Positions 53,375 to 61,752 of a stretch of DNA of 64,000 nucleotides are shown piece by piece. Within the stretch, counting starts at the first letter, position 1; every line of letters begins with the position of its first letter. Origin of the DNA: Betaproteobacteria bacterium (GTDB lineage Bacteria; Pseudomonadota; Gammaproteobacteria; Burkholderiales; Usitatibacteraceae); NCBI GenBank assembly GCA_016720925.1, contig JADKJR010000007.1:124001-188000 (forward strand). Direction: 5' to 3'. The notes under the pieces were generated by a model. The model was not told where the DNA came from. It did no database searches and saw nothing but the letters and a program-made list of their open reading frames with translations. The position numbers and the translations under genes were made by a program.

Positions 53375-53440
53375 AAACGCCAGCACTGGCGCCGCTTACA
53401 GGCCGAAAAGGCCTGGAAAGGCCCGCCAAATGGCGTCTGC
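53375..53440. repeat. REP-like palindromic element, copy F
   Basis: A 66-nt palindrome: AACGCCAGCACTGGCGCCGC arm, loop GGCCGAAAAGGCC (itself a perfect 4-bp GGCC dyad), right arm GGCCCGCCAAATGGCGTCTG. It lies 19 nt from the 3' end of the minus-strand FAD oxidoreductase gene. In the same 305-bp gap (53154-53458), the 12-mer CGCAAAAGTTGG occurs twice, at 53311 and 53361, exactly 50 nt apart. No gene is seen in the gap. Confidence 0.75.
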
Positions 53441-53458
53441 GATCCTATTCTCTGTTGG

Positions 53459-55891
53459 TTAAGCCAGTTTCTTCGGCGGCCATGAATCCCATGCGCGCGC
53501 GGAAACACGCTCGCCCCATAACTCGATCTGAATCGGTGTGTCATGGTGTGTTCGTTGTGCCGCCGCGCCACGCGCGTAGCCGAAGCCCACGCAGGCGTTC
53601 GCTTTCGGGCTCCAGCCAACCGACGTCAGTTCGCCCACGATCTCATCGTTGATGACAATACCTTCTCCACCCCACGCGTAGATGTCGGGCGAATCGAGCA
53701 CGACCGTGATGAGTTTCTTTTTCAAGGGTTGCTGCAGCTTTGTGATCAGCGCGGTCTTGCCGATGAATGTGGTGGCCTTGTCGAGTTTCACGGCATAGCT
53801 CAAACCGGCCTCGAACGGCGTCTCGTCCGGTCCGAGCTCAGCACTCCAGGCGCGTCGACCGGCTTCGATACGCAGGGCATCGAGCGCGTAGTAGCCCGCG
53901 TCCCGCAAATTAATTGCGGGCAACCCCGGTTCCCGCGCGGCGTCCACCAATGCCAGATAAACGTGGCGAGCCATTTCGACGGGTACGTAAAGTTCGAATC
54001 CCGGTCCGCCGACATAGCTCATGCGTGCCGCACGTACGCGGGCGAACCCCAAATCAATCTCACGCGTCCACGAGAACTTGAGCCGCTCGGCTGATAGATC
54101 GTCGGGACTGACTCTTGCCAGCAAATCGCGCGCCTTGGGGCCCATCAGCGAGAGCACGCACGATTGCGCGCTGACGTCGGTGAGAAAAGCATGCTCATGA
54201 GGCTCAATGTGGCGGCTGATCCAGTCCATGTCGCGTGTCGTTTGCGCGGAACCGGTGACGATCAGGAAGCTCTCCCCTGCCAAGCGAATCACGGTAAGGT
54301 CGGATTCGAAACCACCGCACTCGTTCAGCATCGCAGTGTAGACCATCTTGTCGACCGGGATGTCGATCTCGTTGGCGCACAATCGCTGCAACACAGTAAG
54401 TGCGTCGCGGCCTTGCAGCAGCAATTTGGAGAAAGAGGTCTGGTCGTACACCGCGACGCCATCGCGGGTGGCATGCTGCTCGTCAATGACCCAGTCGAGC
54501 CAGCCAGGACGACCCAACCCATGCACGGCAGGGTCCGCATTTGCGGGACGAAAATAGTTGGCGCGTTCCCAGCCGTTTTTGCTGCCGAAGACCGCGCCTT
54601 TCGCTGCCAGCAGGTCATATAGCGGCGAGGTGCGCAAGGGCCTCGCGGTCTCCAGTTCCTGTCTCGGCCAGCGCATTGCATAGTGCAGGCCGAGTGTCTC
54701 CCCGGTGCGTTGCGAGAGCGCACGCCGGTTGCCGGTGAAGCGGCCGAATCGGCGAATGTCCACGTCCCACAAATCGGATGGTGCCTCGCCCGCGATGATC
54801 CACTCCGAAATCAGCCGTCCCGCGCCACCTGAATTGGCGATGCCTGCGGAATTGAAACCGGCGCAGACAAAATAGTTGCGCAGTTCGGGTGCTTCGCCGA
54901 GGATGAAATTGCCATCCGGCGTGAAGCTCTCCGGTCCGTTGAGCAACATCTTGATCGGCGCGTTTTCCAGGCAAGGGGTGCGGTGAATGGCATTGTTCAT
55001 GAGAATTTCGAACTGATCCCAATCTTCATCCAGCAACTGAAACTGGAACGTTGAGGGAATGGGGTCCACCTTCCACGGCTTGGCTTTGGGCTCGAATCCA
55101 CCCATGACCAGACCGCCGACTTCTTCCTTGTAGTAGATGAAGCCGTCGGGATCGCGCAATACCGGCAGCATCGGGTGCACGCCTGGAATGGCATCGGTGA
55201 CGATGTAGAAATGCTCGGCAGAATACAACGGTACATTGACCCCCGCCAGCGCGCCGAATTGGCGCGACCATTGCCCCGCGCAATTTACCAGTACGGCACA
55301 TTTCACATCACCTGCGGCTGTGCGCACGCCGGTGACGCGGCCGTTCTCCGTGAGTACGCCGGTGACCTCGATGTTCTCTCGCATCGTCACGCCACGGTTG
55401 CGCGCGCCTTTTGCGAGCGACATCGTGAGATCGGCCGGATTGGCTTTGCCATCGCCCGGTATCCAGATGGCACCCTGCAAATCATCGGTTCGAAGGATCG
55501 GAAACAGCTCTCCCGCGCGCGCGGGACTGATGACCTCCACGTCCACGCCAAAGCTTCGCGCCATCGAGGCTTGTTTTCTTAACACCTGCATGCGTTCGGG
55601 TGTCCTGGCGACATTGACGCTGCCGCATTGTTTCCAGCCGGTCGCGAGCCCAGTCTCGGCTTCGAGCCGGGAATACAGTTCGATCCCATACTTGCTCATG
55701 CTGGTCATGTTGCGATTGGGTCGCATCTGCCCAATCAGTCCCGCCGCGTGCCACGTTGTTCCACAGGTGAGCGTTCCCTGCTCCAGGAGCAAGACATCTT
55801 TCTTGCCCATTGTCGCCAAATGGTAAGCGGTCGAGCATCCGGCAATGCCGCCACCGACAATAACAATTTCTGCCTGGTTAGGGAGTTTCAT
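53459..55891 (-). CDS. FAD-dependent oxidoreductase with GcvT domain (dimethylglycine/sarcosine dehydrogenase type)
   Basis: An 810-residue cytoplasmic enzyme in two parts. Residues 1-400 are a DAO-fold flavin domain: EIVIVGGGIAGCSTAYHLATMGKKDVLLLEQ and GTTWHAAGLIGQMRP, with the His that carries covalent FAD in dimethylglycine dehydrogenase. Residues 410-810 are a GcvT-like folate domain (ANYFRPANADPAV, YDQTSFSKLLLQG, GPGFELYVPVEMARHVY, FEAGLSYAVKLDK, FIGKTAL). Such enzymes oxidatively demethylate N-methyl amines, passing the methyl to tetrahydrofolate. Last gene of a phosphonate operon, so an N-methylated aminophosphonate is a reasonable but unproven substrate. ATG 55891; upstream open frame is a shadow. 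Confidence 0.85.
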   Translation of the reverse strand: MKLPNQAEIVIVGGGIAGCSTAYHLATMGKKDVLLLEQGTLTCGTTWHAAGLIGQMRPNRNMTSMSKYGIELYSRLEAETGLATGWKQCGSVNVARTPERMQVLRKQASMARSFGVDVEVISPARAGELFPILRTDDLQGAIWIPGDGKANPADLTMSLAKGARNRGVTMRENIEVTGVLTENGRVTGVRTAAGDVKCAVLVNCAGQWSRQFGALAGVNVPLYSAEHFYIVTDAIPGVHPMLPVLRDPDGFIYYKEEVGGLVMGGFEPKAKPWKVDPIPSTFQFQLLDEDWDQFEILMNNAIHRTPCLENAPIKMLLNGPESFTPDGNFILGEAPELRNYFVCAGFNSAGIANSGGAGRLISEWIIAGEAPSDLWDVDIRRFGRFTGNRRALSQRTGETLGLHYAMRWPRQELETARPLRTSPLYDLLAAKGAVFGSKNGWERANYFRPANADPAVHGLGRPGWLDWVIDEQHATRDGVAVYDQTSFSKLLLQGRDALTVLQRLCANEIDIPVDKMVYTAMLNECGGFESDLTVIRLAGESFLIVTGSAQTTRDMDWISRHIEPHEHAFLTDVSAQSCVLSLMGPKARDLLARVSPDDLSAERLKFSWTREIDLGFARVRAARMSYVGGPGFELYVPVEMARHVYLALVDAAREPGLPAINLRDAGYYALDALRIEAGRRAWSAELGPDETPFEAGLSYAVKLDKATTFIGKTALITKLQQPLKKKLITVVLDSPDIYAWGGEGIVINDEIVGELTSVGWSPKANACVGFGYARGAAAQRTHHDTPIQIELWGERVSARAWDSWPPKKLA

Positions 55892-55911
55892 GTTACCTCG
55901 TAAAGAGCTTG

Positions 55912-56793
55912 TCAGGCCAATCGAAGTGCGGCGACCCCGCCGACGATCAGCAGTGTGCCGACACCACGTTGAACACCGAACGATTCTTTCAGGAACCACG
56001 CGCCAAGCAGTGCGGCGAACAGGACCGAGACTTCTCGCAATGCTGCGACGACGGCGACCGGGGCCTTGGTCATTGCCCACAGCGCAATGCCGTATGAGCC
56101 CAGTGAAGCGATGGTTCCCAGCAATGCCAGCGGCCATCGCTTGCGCATGTAACCCCACGCATCCAACCGATGCTGCGCACTGCGCTGTGACATGACGATG
56201 ATGAAGTATGGCAGGCCGTCGATCAGGAACAGTGCGGCGACGTATTGCAGCGCGCTGCCGCCACTCGCAACGGCAACGCGTACCCCAAGGCCATCGACAA
56301 CGGTATATATCGCAATGATGACCGCATTGCTTAAGGCAAATAGAACGGCCGAACGGTGGCTGGATTGCGCCCATGCGTTACGCGACAGACCCACCAGCAA
56401 GACACCAGCGCTGATGCCCGCAACGCCTGCCCAGCCGAGGATTGAGATGCGTTCGCCTATGAGCGCGCCACTGCCCATCGCCACCAGTAACGGGGCAAGG
56501 CCGCGCATGATCGGATATGTGAGCCCAAGATCACCATGCTTGTAGGCGCCGGCCAATGCAATGTAATAGCCGATATGAATAACGATTGAAGCTGCGAGAT
56601 AGGGAAGCGACGCAGCAGGCGGCAGGCCCGCAACCAGAAGTAGAGGCAATGCCACCACGGTGCCCATCACGTGAATAAGCGCGGTATCGAGCGACTTGTC
56701 CGGGGCAGATTTGATCAGGGCATTCCAGGATGCGTGAAGCAATGCGCCAAACAGGACGACCAGGGTGATGGGTAGCGTCAGGGCCAGTGTCAT
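55912..56793 (-). CDS. EamA/DMT-family membrane transporter
   Basis: A 293-residue inner-membrane protein with ten helices in two EamA repeats: LLHASWNALIKSAPDKSLDTALIHVMGT in helix 1-2, then GDLGLTYPIMRGLAPLLVAMGSGALIGERIS, and the second half ending LGAWFLKESFGVQRGVGTLLIVGGVAALRLA. Drug/metabolite superfamily members move small metabolites in or out. EamA-type genes are known near phosphonate operons, so transport of a phosphonate or its product is inferred. It lies 20 nt before the FAD oxidoreductase gene and 54 nt after the phnZ-like gene. Confidence 0.85.
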   Translation of the reverse strand: MTLALTLPITLVVLFGALLHASWNALIKSAPDKSLDTALIHVMGTVVALPLLLVAGLPPAASLPYLAASIVIHIGYYIALAGAYKHGDLGLTYPIMRGLAPLLVAMGSGALIGERISILGWAGVAGISAGVLLVGLSRNAWAQSSHRSAVLFALSNAVIIAIYTVVDGLGVRVAVASGGSALQYVAALFLIDGLPYFIIVMSQRSAQHRLDAWGYMRKRWPLALLGTIASLGSYGIALWAMTKAPVAVVAALREVSVLFAALLGAWFLKESFGVQRGVGTLLIVGGVAALRLA

Positions 56794-56847
56794 GTCAATT
56801 CCGGTGTCCGTTGCTGCAACGCCTTGTGTGTGGAGTTGATGCCACCT

Positions 56848-57414
56848 CTAACGCGCTGTGGCCGACGACGTAATCAGGCATCGTTCAGCATGTTGAAGAA
56901 AATGCTTGAGTGGCGGCGTCTGGAGGCCGGCTTGCTTGGCGCGGTCGTCCCATTTTCGAAGCTGGACCGCATCGACGGCGCCGGCTTGGGTAATGAAAAT
57001 GTCACACGCATGCGCCGTATACGTACCGCCCTGCAATTGAAGGCTGCGCTTCGAGTCATCCGAGAGCGCGGCCCAGTAGCCGGGATCTACATTGCAGAGA
57101 TAGCGCTTGGCATCGACATGAAGCTTGATGGGATCCAGAACGCGATCCGGAAAAAGTCCACGAAGAAACGGCAATGCAAAATACTGGTGCACATCATCAA
57201 TGCCGCGCAGGGAAGGTGTCTCCCCTTTGTCATTGAGCAAATGCCCCAAGTCATGCAACAGGCAGGCAGTCACCAATTCGTCGTTGGCACCCGCCTGTTC
57301 GGCCAGCAACGCCGTCTGTAACGCATGCTGCAACTGGGTAACGGGTTCGCCGCTGTACTGGCTCGCGCCAAGACGCGTGAACAGTTGCTCAATGTCGTTG
57401 AGATCAAATGGCAT
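56848..57414 (-). CDS. PhnZ-like HD-domain mixed-valent diiron oxygenase
   Basis: A 188-residue HD-domain protein of the phosphonate-operon type. Characteristic sequences are YSGEPVTQLQHALQTALLAEQAGANDELVTACLLHDLGHLLND (metal His and the HD pair, about 20-65), followed by the helix LKLHVDAKRYLCNVDPGYWAALSDDSKRSLQLQGG. PhnZ cleaves the C-P bond of 2-amino-1-hydroxyethylphosphonate, giving glycine and phosphate. Its usual partner, the 2-oxoglutarate oxygenase PhnY*, is absent from the window, so an alternative hydroxyphosphonate substrate or an unlinked partner is implied. The start lies 3 nt past the transporter stop. Confidence 0.83.
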   Translation of the reverse strand: MPFDLNDIEQLFTRLGASQYSGEPVTQLQHALQTALLAEQAGANDELVTACLLHDLGHLLNDKGETPSLRGIDDVHQYFALPFLRGLFPDRVLDPIKLHVDAKRYLCNVDPGYWAALSDDSKRSLQLQGGTYTAHACDIFITQAGAVDAVQLRKWDDRAKQAGLQTPPLKHFLQHAERCLITSSATAR

Positions 57415-57417
57415 GAC

Positions 57418-59064
57418 TTAGTTATCACTTGTCTTGAGTCTGCTGGCTGCGAGCACGCCGGCGGACTCAAGGATCGGATAAGCGATCGAACAGATCAGCG
57501 AATTAATGCGCCGCAACTCGCTGATCAGGTCGATATGCAGTGAACTGGTCTCAATGCTGGACGTCGTATTGTCGGACAGTCGTTCAAGATGGGCACTCGC
57601 GTAGCTGCGCTCCAAATCACGAAAACGTGCCTTCTCTTCAAGCAGCTTTTGCGCATCGCGCAGGTTGCCATTCAGGAATACGCCCATTCCCAGCCGCAGG
57701 TTGTCGACCAGCCGGGCATGTAGTTCGCAAATTTCTGCCATTCCTGCATCGGACAGATTGCGCTGCGGTTTGATTTTCTTGTCCTCGATATCTATCAGGA
57801 CGCGTTCAACAATGTCGCCAATCTGCTCCATGTTGATGGTGAACGAGATGATGTCGGTCCAGCGGCGGCTCTCTTTTTCTTCGAGCGCCTCGCGCGAGAT
57901 TTTGGTCATGTAATATTTGATCGCCGAATACAGTTCGTCGACCGTATCGTCAAGTTTGCGCAGGTCCCCTGCCATCTTCAGGTCGTTGTCCCTGATCACA
58001 GGCAGGATGCCGTTGAGCATGGTTTCAACAACATCGGCCTGGTGGAGTGCTTCGCGGGCTGCGCATGAGATTGCCAGCGACGGCGTTGCCAAGGCGACCG
58101 GATCGAGATGGCGCGGACGACCGCTCCTACCGGGCTTGTCCGGCGTCGGCCACCAGGCTTCCAGGCGCCGTGCCATGGATTGGGTAAACATCAGGAATCC
58201 CATTGCAATCGCCGTATTCAAGGCGAGGTGAAACATGACAACGGCCTGTTGCGGGTGGTTGAAAAGCGCGGGTATCTCGCGAATGAGCAGGCCAATGAAG
58301 GGGGCCGCCGCGAGGCATCCCGCGAGCTTGAAGATAAAGTTGCCCAGCGGCACGCGGCGCGATTCAACGGGTGACTTCGCGGTGGTGATCATCGCGAGGA
58401 GGCCGCTGCCGAGGTTGGCGCCCAGTACGAGGCCCAGCGCAACATCCAGCGGCACCACGCCCGAGGCGGCAAGTGTCGCCGTCAGTAACACGATGGCCAG
58501 GCTGGAATACGCCAACAGTGTGAGCGCCGCGCCCACCGTCATGTCCAGCAGAATATCGCTGGTCAGCGAAGTCAACATCAGTCTGACACTGGCCGACTGC
58601 ATCAGCGGATGGGTTGCCTGCACGATGAGCTGCAATGCAAGGATGATGAGTCCGATGCCGATCAGGACGCGGCCCACCTGGCCGGTCGTGGTGCCCTGGC
58701 GAGAGATAAACAGGACAACACCGGAGAAAATCAGCAATGGTGACAGCCAGGAGAGGTCGAAGGAAAATACCACCGTCATCAGGCTGGTGCCAATGTCCGC
58801 GCCGAGCATGATCGCCAGCGCGGACGCCAGCGTGATCACGCCGTTCGCGACGAAGGAGGAGACAATCAGCCCGGTGGCGGTGCTGCTCTGCACGAGCGCG
58901 GTAACGCCCAGTCCTGCCGCCGCCGCGCTCATTCGATGGCGAACACTATTTGAAAGTACCCGCCGGAGATTGCCGCCGAGCACGCGCAGAATGCCGGTAC
59001 GCACAATATGCGTGCCCCAGACGAGAAGCGCGATAGCCGCCAGCAGGTTCAATAAATGCTGCAT
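57418..59064 (-). CDS. Na+/phosphate cotransporter family protein with PhoU-like tail
   Basis: A 548-residue PNaS-family transporter. The membrane part (1-320) has the two inverted repeats of the family, each with QSS-type motifs (TALVQSSTATGLIVSSFVANGVITLA, then LGLVLGANLGSGLLAMITTAKSPVESRRVPLGNFIFKLAG). A C-terminal PhoU-like helical domain (about 330-548) is present. It would move the phosphate released from phosphonates, in or out. It sits inside the phosphonate operon, 16 nt after phnY and 3 nt before the phnZ-like gene, which ties it to this pathway. Confidence 0.87.
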   Translation of the reverse strand: MQHLLNLLAAIALLVWGTHIVRTGILRVLGGNLRRVLSNSVRHRMSAAAAGLGVTALVQSSTATGLIVSSFVANGVITLASALAIMLGADIGTSLMTVVFSFDLSWLSPLLIFSGVVLFISRQGTTTGQVGRVLIGIGLIILALQLIVQATHPLMQSASVRLMLTSLTSDILLDMTVGAALTLLAYSSLAIVLLTATLAASGVVPLDVALGLVLGANLGSGLLAMITTAKSPVESRRVPLGNFIFKLAGCLAAAPFIGLLIREIPALFNHPQQAVVMFHLALNTAIAMGFLMFTQSMARRLEAWWPTPDKPGRSGRPRHLDPVALATPSLAISCAAREALHQADVVETMLNGILPVIRDNDLKMAGDLRKLDDTVDELYSAIKYYMTKISREALEEKESRRWTDIISFTINMEQIGDIVERVLIDIEDKKIKPQRNLSDAGMAEICELHARLVDNLRLGMGVFLNGNLRDAQKLLEEKARFRDLERSYASAHLERLSDNTTSSIETSSLHIDLISELRRINSLICSIAYPILESAGVLAASRLKTSDN

Positions 59065-59080
59065 CAGAAATAATGCTCAT

Positions 59081-60532
59081 TCACCACGGCAGCGAGTAGG
59101 TCTTGGTATTGGTGAAGCTCTTCATCGCCTCTTGCACACCTTCCTTGTAGCCCAGGCCTGAATCCTTGATGCCGCCAAATGGTGTGAGCTCGAGACGATA
59201 GCCGGGCACCTCGCGCACATTTACCGAGCCGACGTGCAACTCGGCGATGAAGCGCGTAATGTAATCGAGGCGGTTAGTGCAAACTGACGATGAGAGTCCG
59301 TACGCTGTTCCATTGGAAATGCGGATGGCTTCATCGATATTCGCAAATCGAATGATCGGCGACACCGGACCGAAAGTCTCCTCTCTAACAATCGTCATCT
59401 CCGGGCGCACCTGATCAATGACGGTCGGCGCATACAGCGCTCCCTGTCGCTGATTACCGACCAGCAGCCGTGCGCCTGCCGCGATTGCCTCATTGACCCG
59501 AGACTCAAACATGCGCGCGGCCGTTTCATCGATTACCGTACCCATGTCGTTGACGGCATCAAGGGGATCGCCAAATTTCCACGAGCGGGTCTTTTCAACG
59601 ACCAGATCCGTAAATTGATCGGCAACCTGCTGATGCACCAGCATGCGTTTAATGGCGGTGCAGCGTTGCCCGGAGTTCTTGTACGAACCTTGCACGGCTA
59701 ACGACGAGGCTTCATCCAGATCGGCATCCTCCATCACGATGATGGGGTCATTGCCGCCCAGCTCCAGCACGATGCGCCGGTAACCGGCCTTGCCCGCGAT
59801 GTATTTGCCGATGGCAACGCCACCAGTGAAAGTCACCAGGTCCACATGCGCGTTGGTGATAAGCTCATCCGCAATTTCGCGAGGGTCGCCGGTGACCACG
59901 GAAAACATTTCCGGCGGCAACCCGGCCTCGTAAAGAATATCAGCCAGCAGCAGGGCAGAGAACGGCACTTTCTCCGACGGCTTCAAGACCATGCGATTGT
60001 TGGTGGCAATTGAAGGCACGACCTTATGCGCCACCTGGTTCATCGGGTGATTGAATGGGGTGATGGCGCTGATCACGCCGAGCAAGGGGTCGCGCTGCGT
60101 ATAGACCCGACGCTTCTTGCCGTGCGGCGTCAGGTCGCAGGAGAATATCTGCCCATCATCCTTCAGTACTTCATTTGCGCCGAAGCCGAGCACATCGGCA
60201 ACCCGGCCCACCTCATATGTTGAATCCTTCAAGCACAGACCCGATTCAGCGGTAATCACGGCCGCGATTTCGGCGGTTCTGATGCGAACCATGGCCGCCG
60301 CGCGATCGAGGATATTGGCGCGGTCGAAGCGTGTAAGGCGCGAGCGATAAGCCGCCGCTGTCGAAAATGCAGCGCGAATCTCGTCAGCAGTCGCCTTGGG
60401 TACCGAGCCAATACATTGGCCGGTGTGCGGATTTGAAATGGCGATACTGCGCTCGCTACTGCGATCAACGCCGACAATCTTGCCGGCGATGCGCATGCCC
60501 TCGCGCCTGAAGAATTCGCTGTCCATGGTCAT
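59081..60532 (-). CDS. phnY: Phosphonoacetaldehyde dehydrogenase
   Basis: Aldehyde-dehydrogenase superfamily enzyme, 483 residues. NAD fold plus VITAESGLCLKDSTYEVGRVADVL (catalytic-domain opening), LELGGNDPIIVMEDADLDEASSLAVQGSYKNSGQRCTAIKRML (Cys nucleophile in GQRC, about 290; Glu in LELGG), and the EETFGPVSPIIRF end. The version with SGLCLKDSTYEVGRV resembles PhnY, which turns phosphonoacetaldehyde into phosphonoacetate. It overlaps the phnA stop by 4 nt, the classical phnA-phnY pairing. A source of phosphonoacetaldehyde (PhnW transaminase) is not in the window. Confidence 0.9.
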   Translation of the reverse strand: MTMDSEFFRREGMRIAGKIVGVDRSSERSIAISNPHTGQCIGSVPKATADEIRAAFSTAAAYRSRLTRFDRANILDRAAAMVRIRTAEIAAVITAESGLCLKDSTYEVGRVADVLGFGANEVLKDDGQIFSCDLTPHGKKRRVYTQRDPLLGVISAITPFNHPMNQVAHKVVPSIATNNRMVLKPSEKVPFSALLLADILYEAGLPPEMFSVVTGDPREIADELITNAHVDLVTFTGGVAIGKYIAGKAGYRRIVLELGGNDPIIVMEDADLDEASSLAVQGSYKNSGQRCTAIKRMLVHQQVADQFTDLVVEKTRSWKFGDPLDAVNDMGTVIDETAARMFESRVNEAIAAGARLLVGNQRQGALYAPTVIDQVRPEMTIVREETFGPVSPIIRFANIDEAIRISNGTAYGLSSSVCTNRLDYITRFIAELHVGSVNVREVPGYRLELTPFGGIKDSGLGYKEGVQEAMKSFTNTKTYSLPW

Positions 60533-61752
60533 TGCGCCGGTTTCGCAAGGTTAAGCGCCAGGTCAAAGGCGTCGAAGTTTCTCCAGCGGCGCGCGGTAAC
60601 CGGCTTGTCGATGCGACGATTGAGAATCAGTGGAACGCGCTGTTCGGAAACGCCGCCGTGCGATCGTAACGGCACGTCGAGAGCGGATAAATCGTGACGC
60701 GCGACTGACGTGCCGATGACGGTCGATCGCTCGGAAACCACCACCAGATCACCAATGCGGTCGGGCGGCAGTTCAAATCGTTCCGCGGCCTCGGCGCGGG
60801 AATAGACGCCTTCCATGCCACGTAGTGCGGCAATGCGCCCTTTTAGAGCACCACTGTCGATTGTGGCTGGCAGATAGAGGGTCGCAAACGAGCCCAGAGC
60901 CCCGTGGTGAACCACGTACGGATCGGTGATGGGAAGAATGACCCTTGCGACACTTGCACCGAGCCAGTCGTCAAGCACATCCTGCAGGTAGATCACATCA
61001 GGCGTTGCATCGAGCCAAGTTTTGGCATTCATGCCATGATCGGCGGTAACCGCAATGACGCATCCGAGCGCGTCCAGTTGCGCGAGGTAACCGTCCATCA
61101 TTCCATAGAATTGGTCCGCATCGGGCGTCCCTGGCGCGTGCTTGTGCTGTACATAGTCGGTGGTCGACAGATACATCACGTCCGGCCTTTTCGTCTTCAT
61201 CAGCGCAACACCTGCGGCGAACACGAATTCCGACAATGCCGCGCTATACACACTTGGCACCGGCAACTTGACCAGGCCCAGTACATCGGCGATGCCGTTA
61301 TTCGCCACGGTGACTTGGTCCGCCTTCTCCGCCGAAAAGCAGATCCCACGCATCTTGTGACCCAGTAACTCGCGCAACTTGTCCTTTGCCGTGACGACAA
61401 CCACAGCCTTGCCGGCATCCGCAAGCGCCGCCAGCAGGGTCGGCGCCCGCAGCCATTTTGGATCGTTCATCATTACTTCGGTATCGCTGTCGATGTCGTA
61501 GAGATAGTTGCCGCAGATGCCGTGAACGGCGGGCGTGACACCGGTCACGATAGACAGGTTGTTGGGATTGGTAAAGCTGGGAATCACACAATCACCGCAT
61601 AGTGCAGTTCCCGTTGACAGAACACGTTTCATCCACGGCATATGTCCGTGTGCGACGGCCTGTGCAATGTATTCCGGTTCGCAGCCATCAACGCAAACGA
61701 CAACAGTCGGTTGCTGCGGCAATTGGTACGAGCGGTTGTTAACCTTGAGCAC
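60529..61752 (-). CDS. phnA: Phosphonoacetate hydrolase
   Basis: Zinc-dependent hydrolase of the alkaline-phosphatase superfamily that splits phosphonoacetate to acetate and phosphate. The 407 residues show VVCVDGCEPEYIAQAV (metal Asp), the nucleophile Thr in CVIPSFTNPNNLSIVTG (about 65), MYLSTTDYVQHKHAPGTPDAD, AVTADHGMNAKTWLDATPDV and LRSHGGVSEQRVPLILN (metal ligands). The start is GTG 61752, giving VLKVNNRSYQLPQQP as in relatives; it overlaps the end of the regulator gene by 14 nt. It is translationally coupled to phnY. Confidence 0.92.
   Translation of the reverse strand: MLKVNNRSYQLPQQPTVVVCVDGCEPEYIAQAVAHGHMPWMKRVLSTGTALCGDCVIPSFTNPNNLSIVTGVTPAVHGICGNYLYDIDSDTEVMMNDPKWLRAPTLLAALADAGKAVVVVTAKDKLRELLGHKMRGICFSAEKADQVTVANNGIADVLGLVKLPVPSVYSAALSEFVFAAGVALMKTKRPDVMYLSTTDYVQHKHAPGTPDADQFYGMMDGYLAQLDALGCVIAVTADHGMNAKTWLDATPDVIYLQDVLDDWLGASVARVILPITDPYVVHHGALGSFATLYLPATIDSGALKGRIAALRGMEGVYSRAEAAERFELPPDRIGDLVVVSERSTVIGTSVARHDLSALDVPLRSHGGVSEQRVPLILNRRIDKPVTARRWRNFDAFDLALNLAKPAQ

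Noticed and set aside
12034..53440. CRISPR array made of the palindromic repeats
   Set aside because: Copies are single, several kb apart and dyad-symmetric, without spacers or cas genes.
55892..56374. N-terminal extension of the FAD oxidoreductase of about 160 codons
   Set aside because: The extra part overlaps the EamA gene in another frame and has no domain. The MKLPNQAEIVIVGGG start is the family's normal opening.
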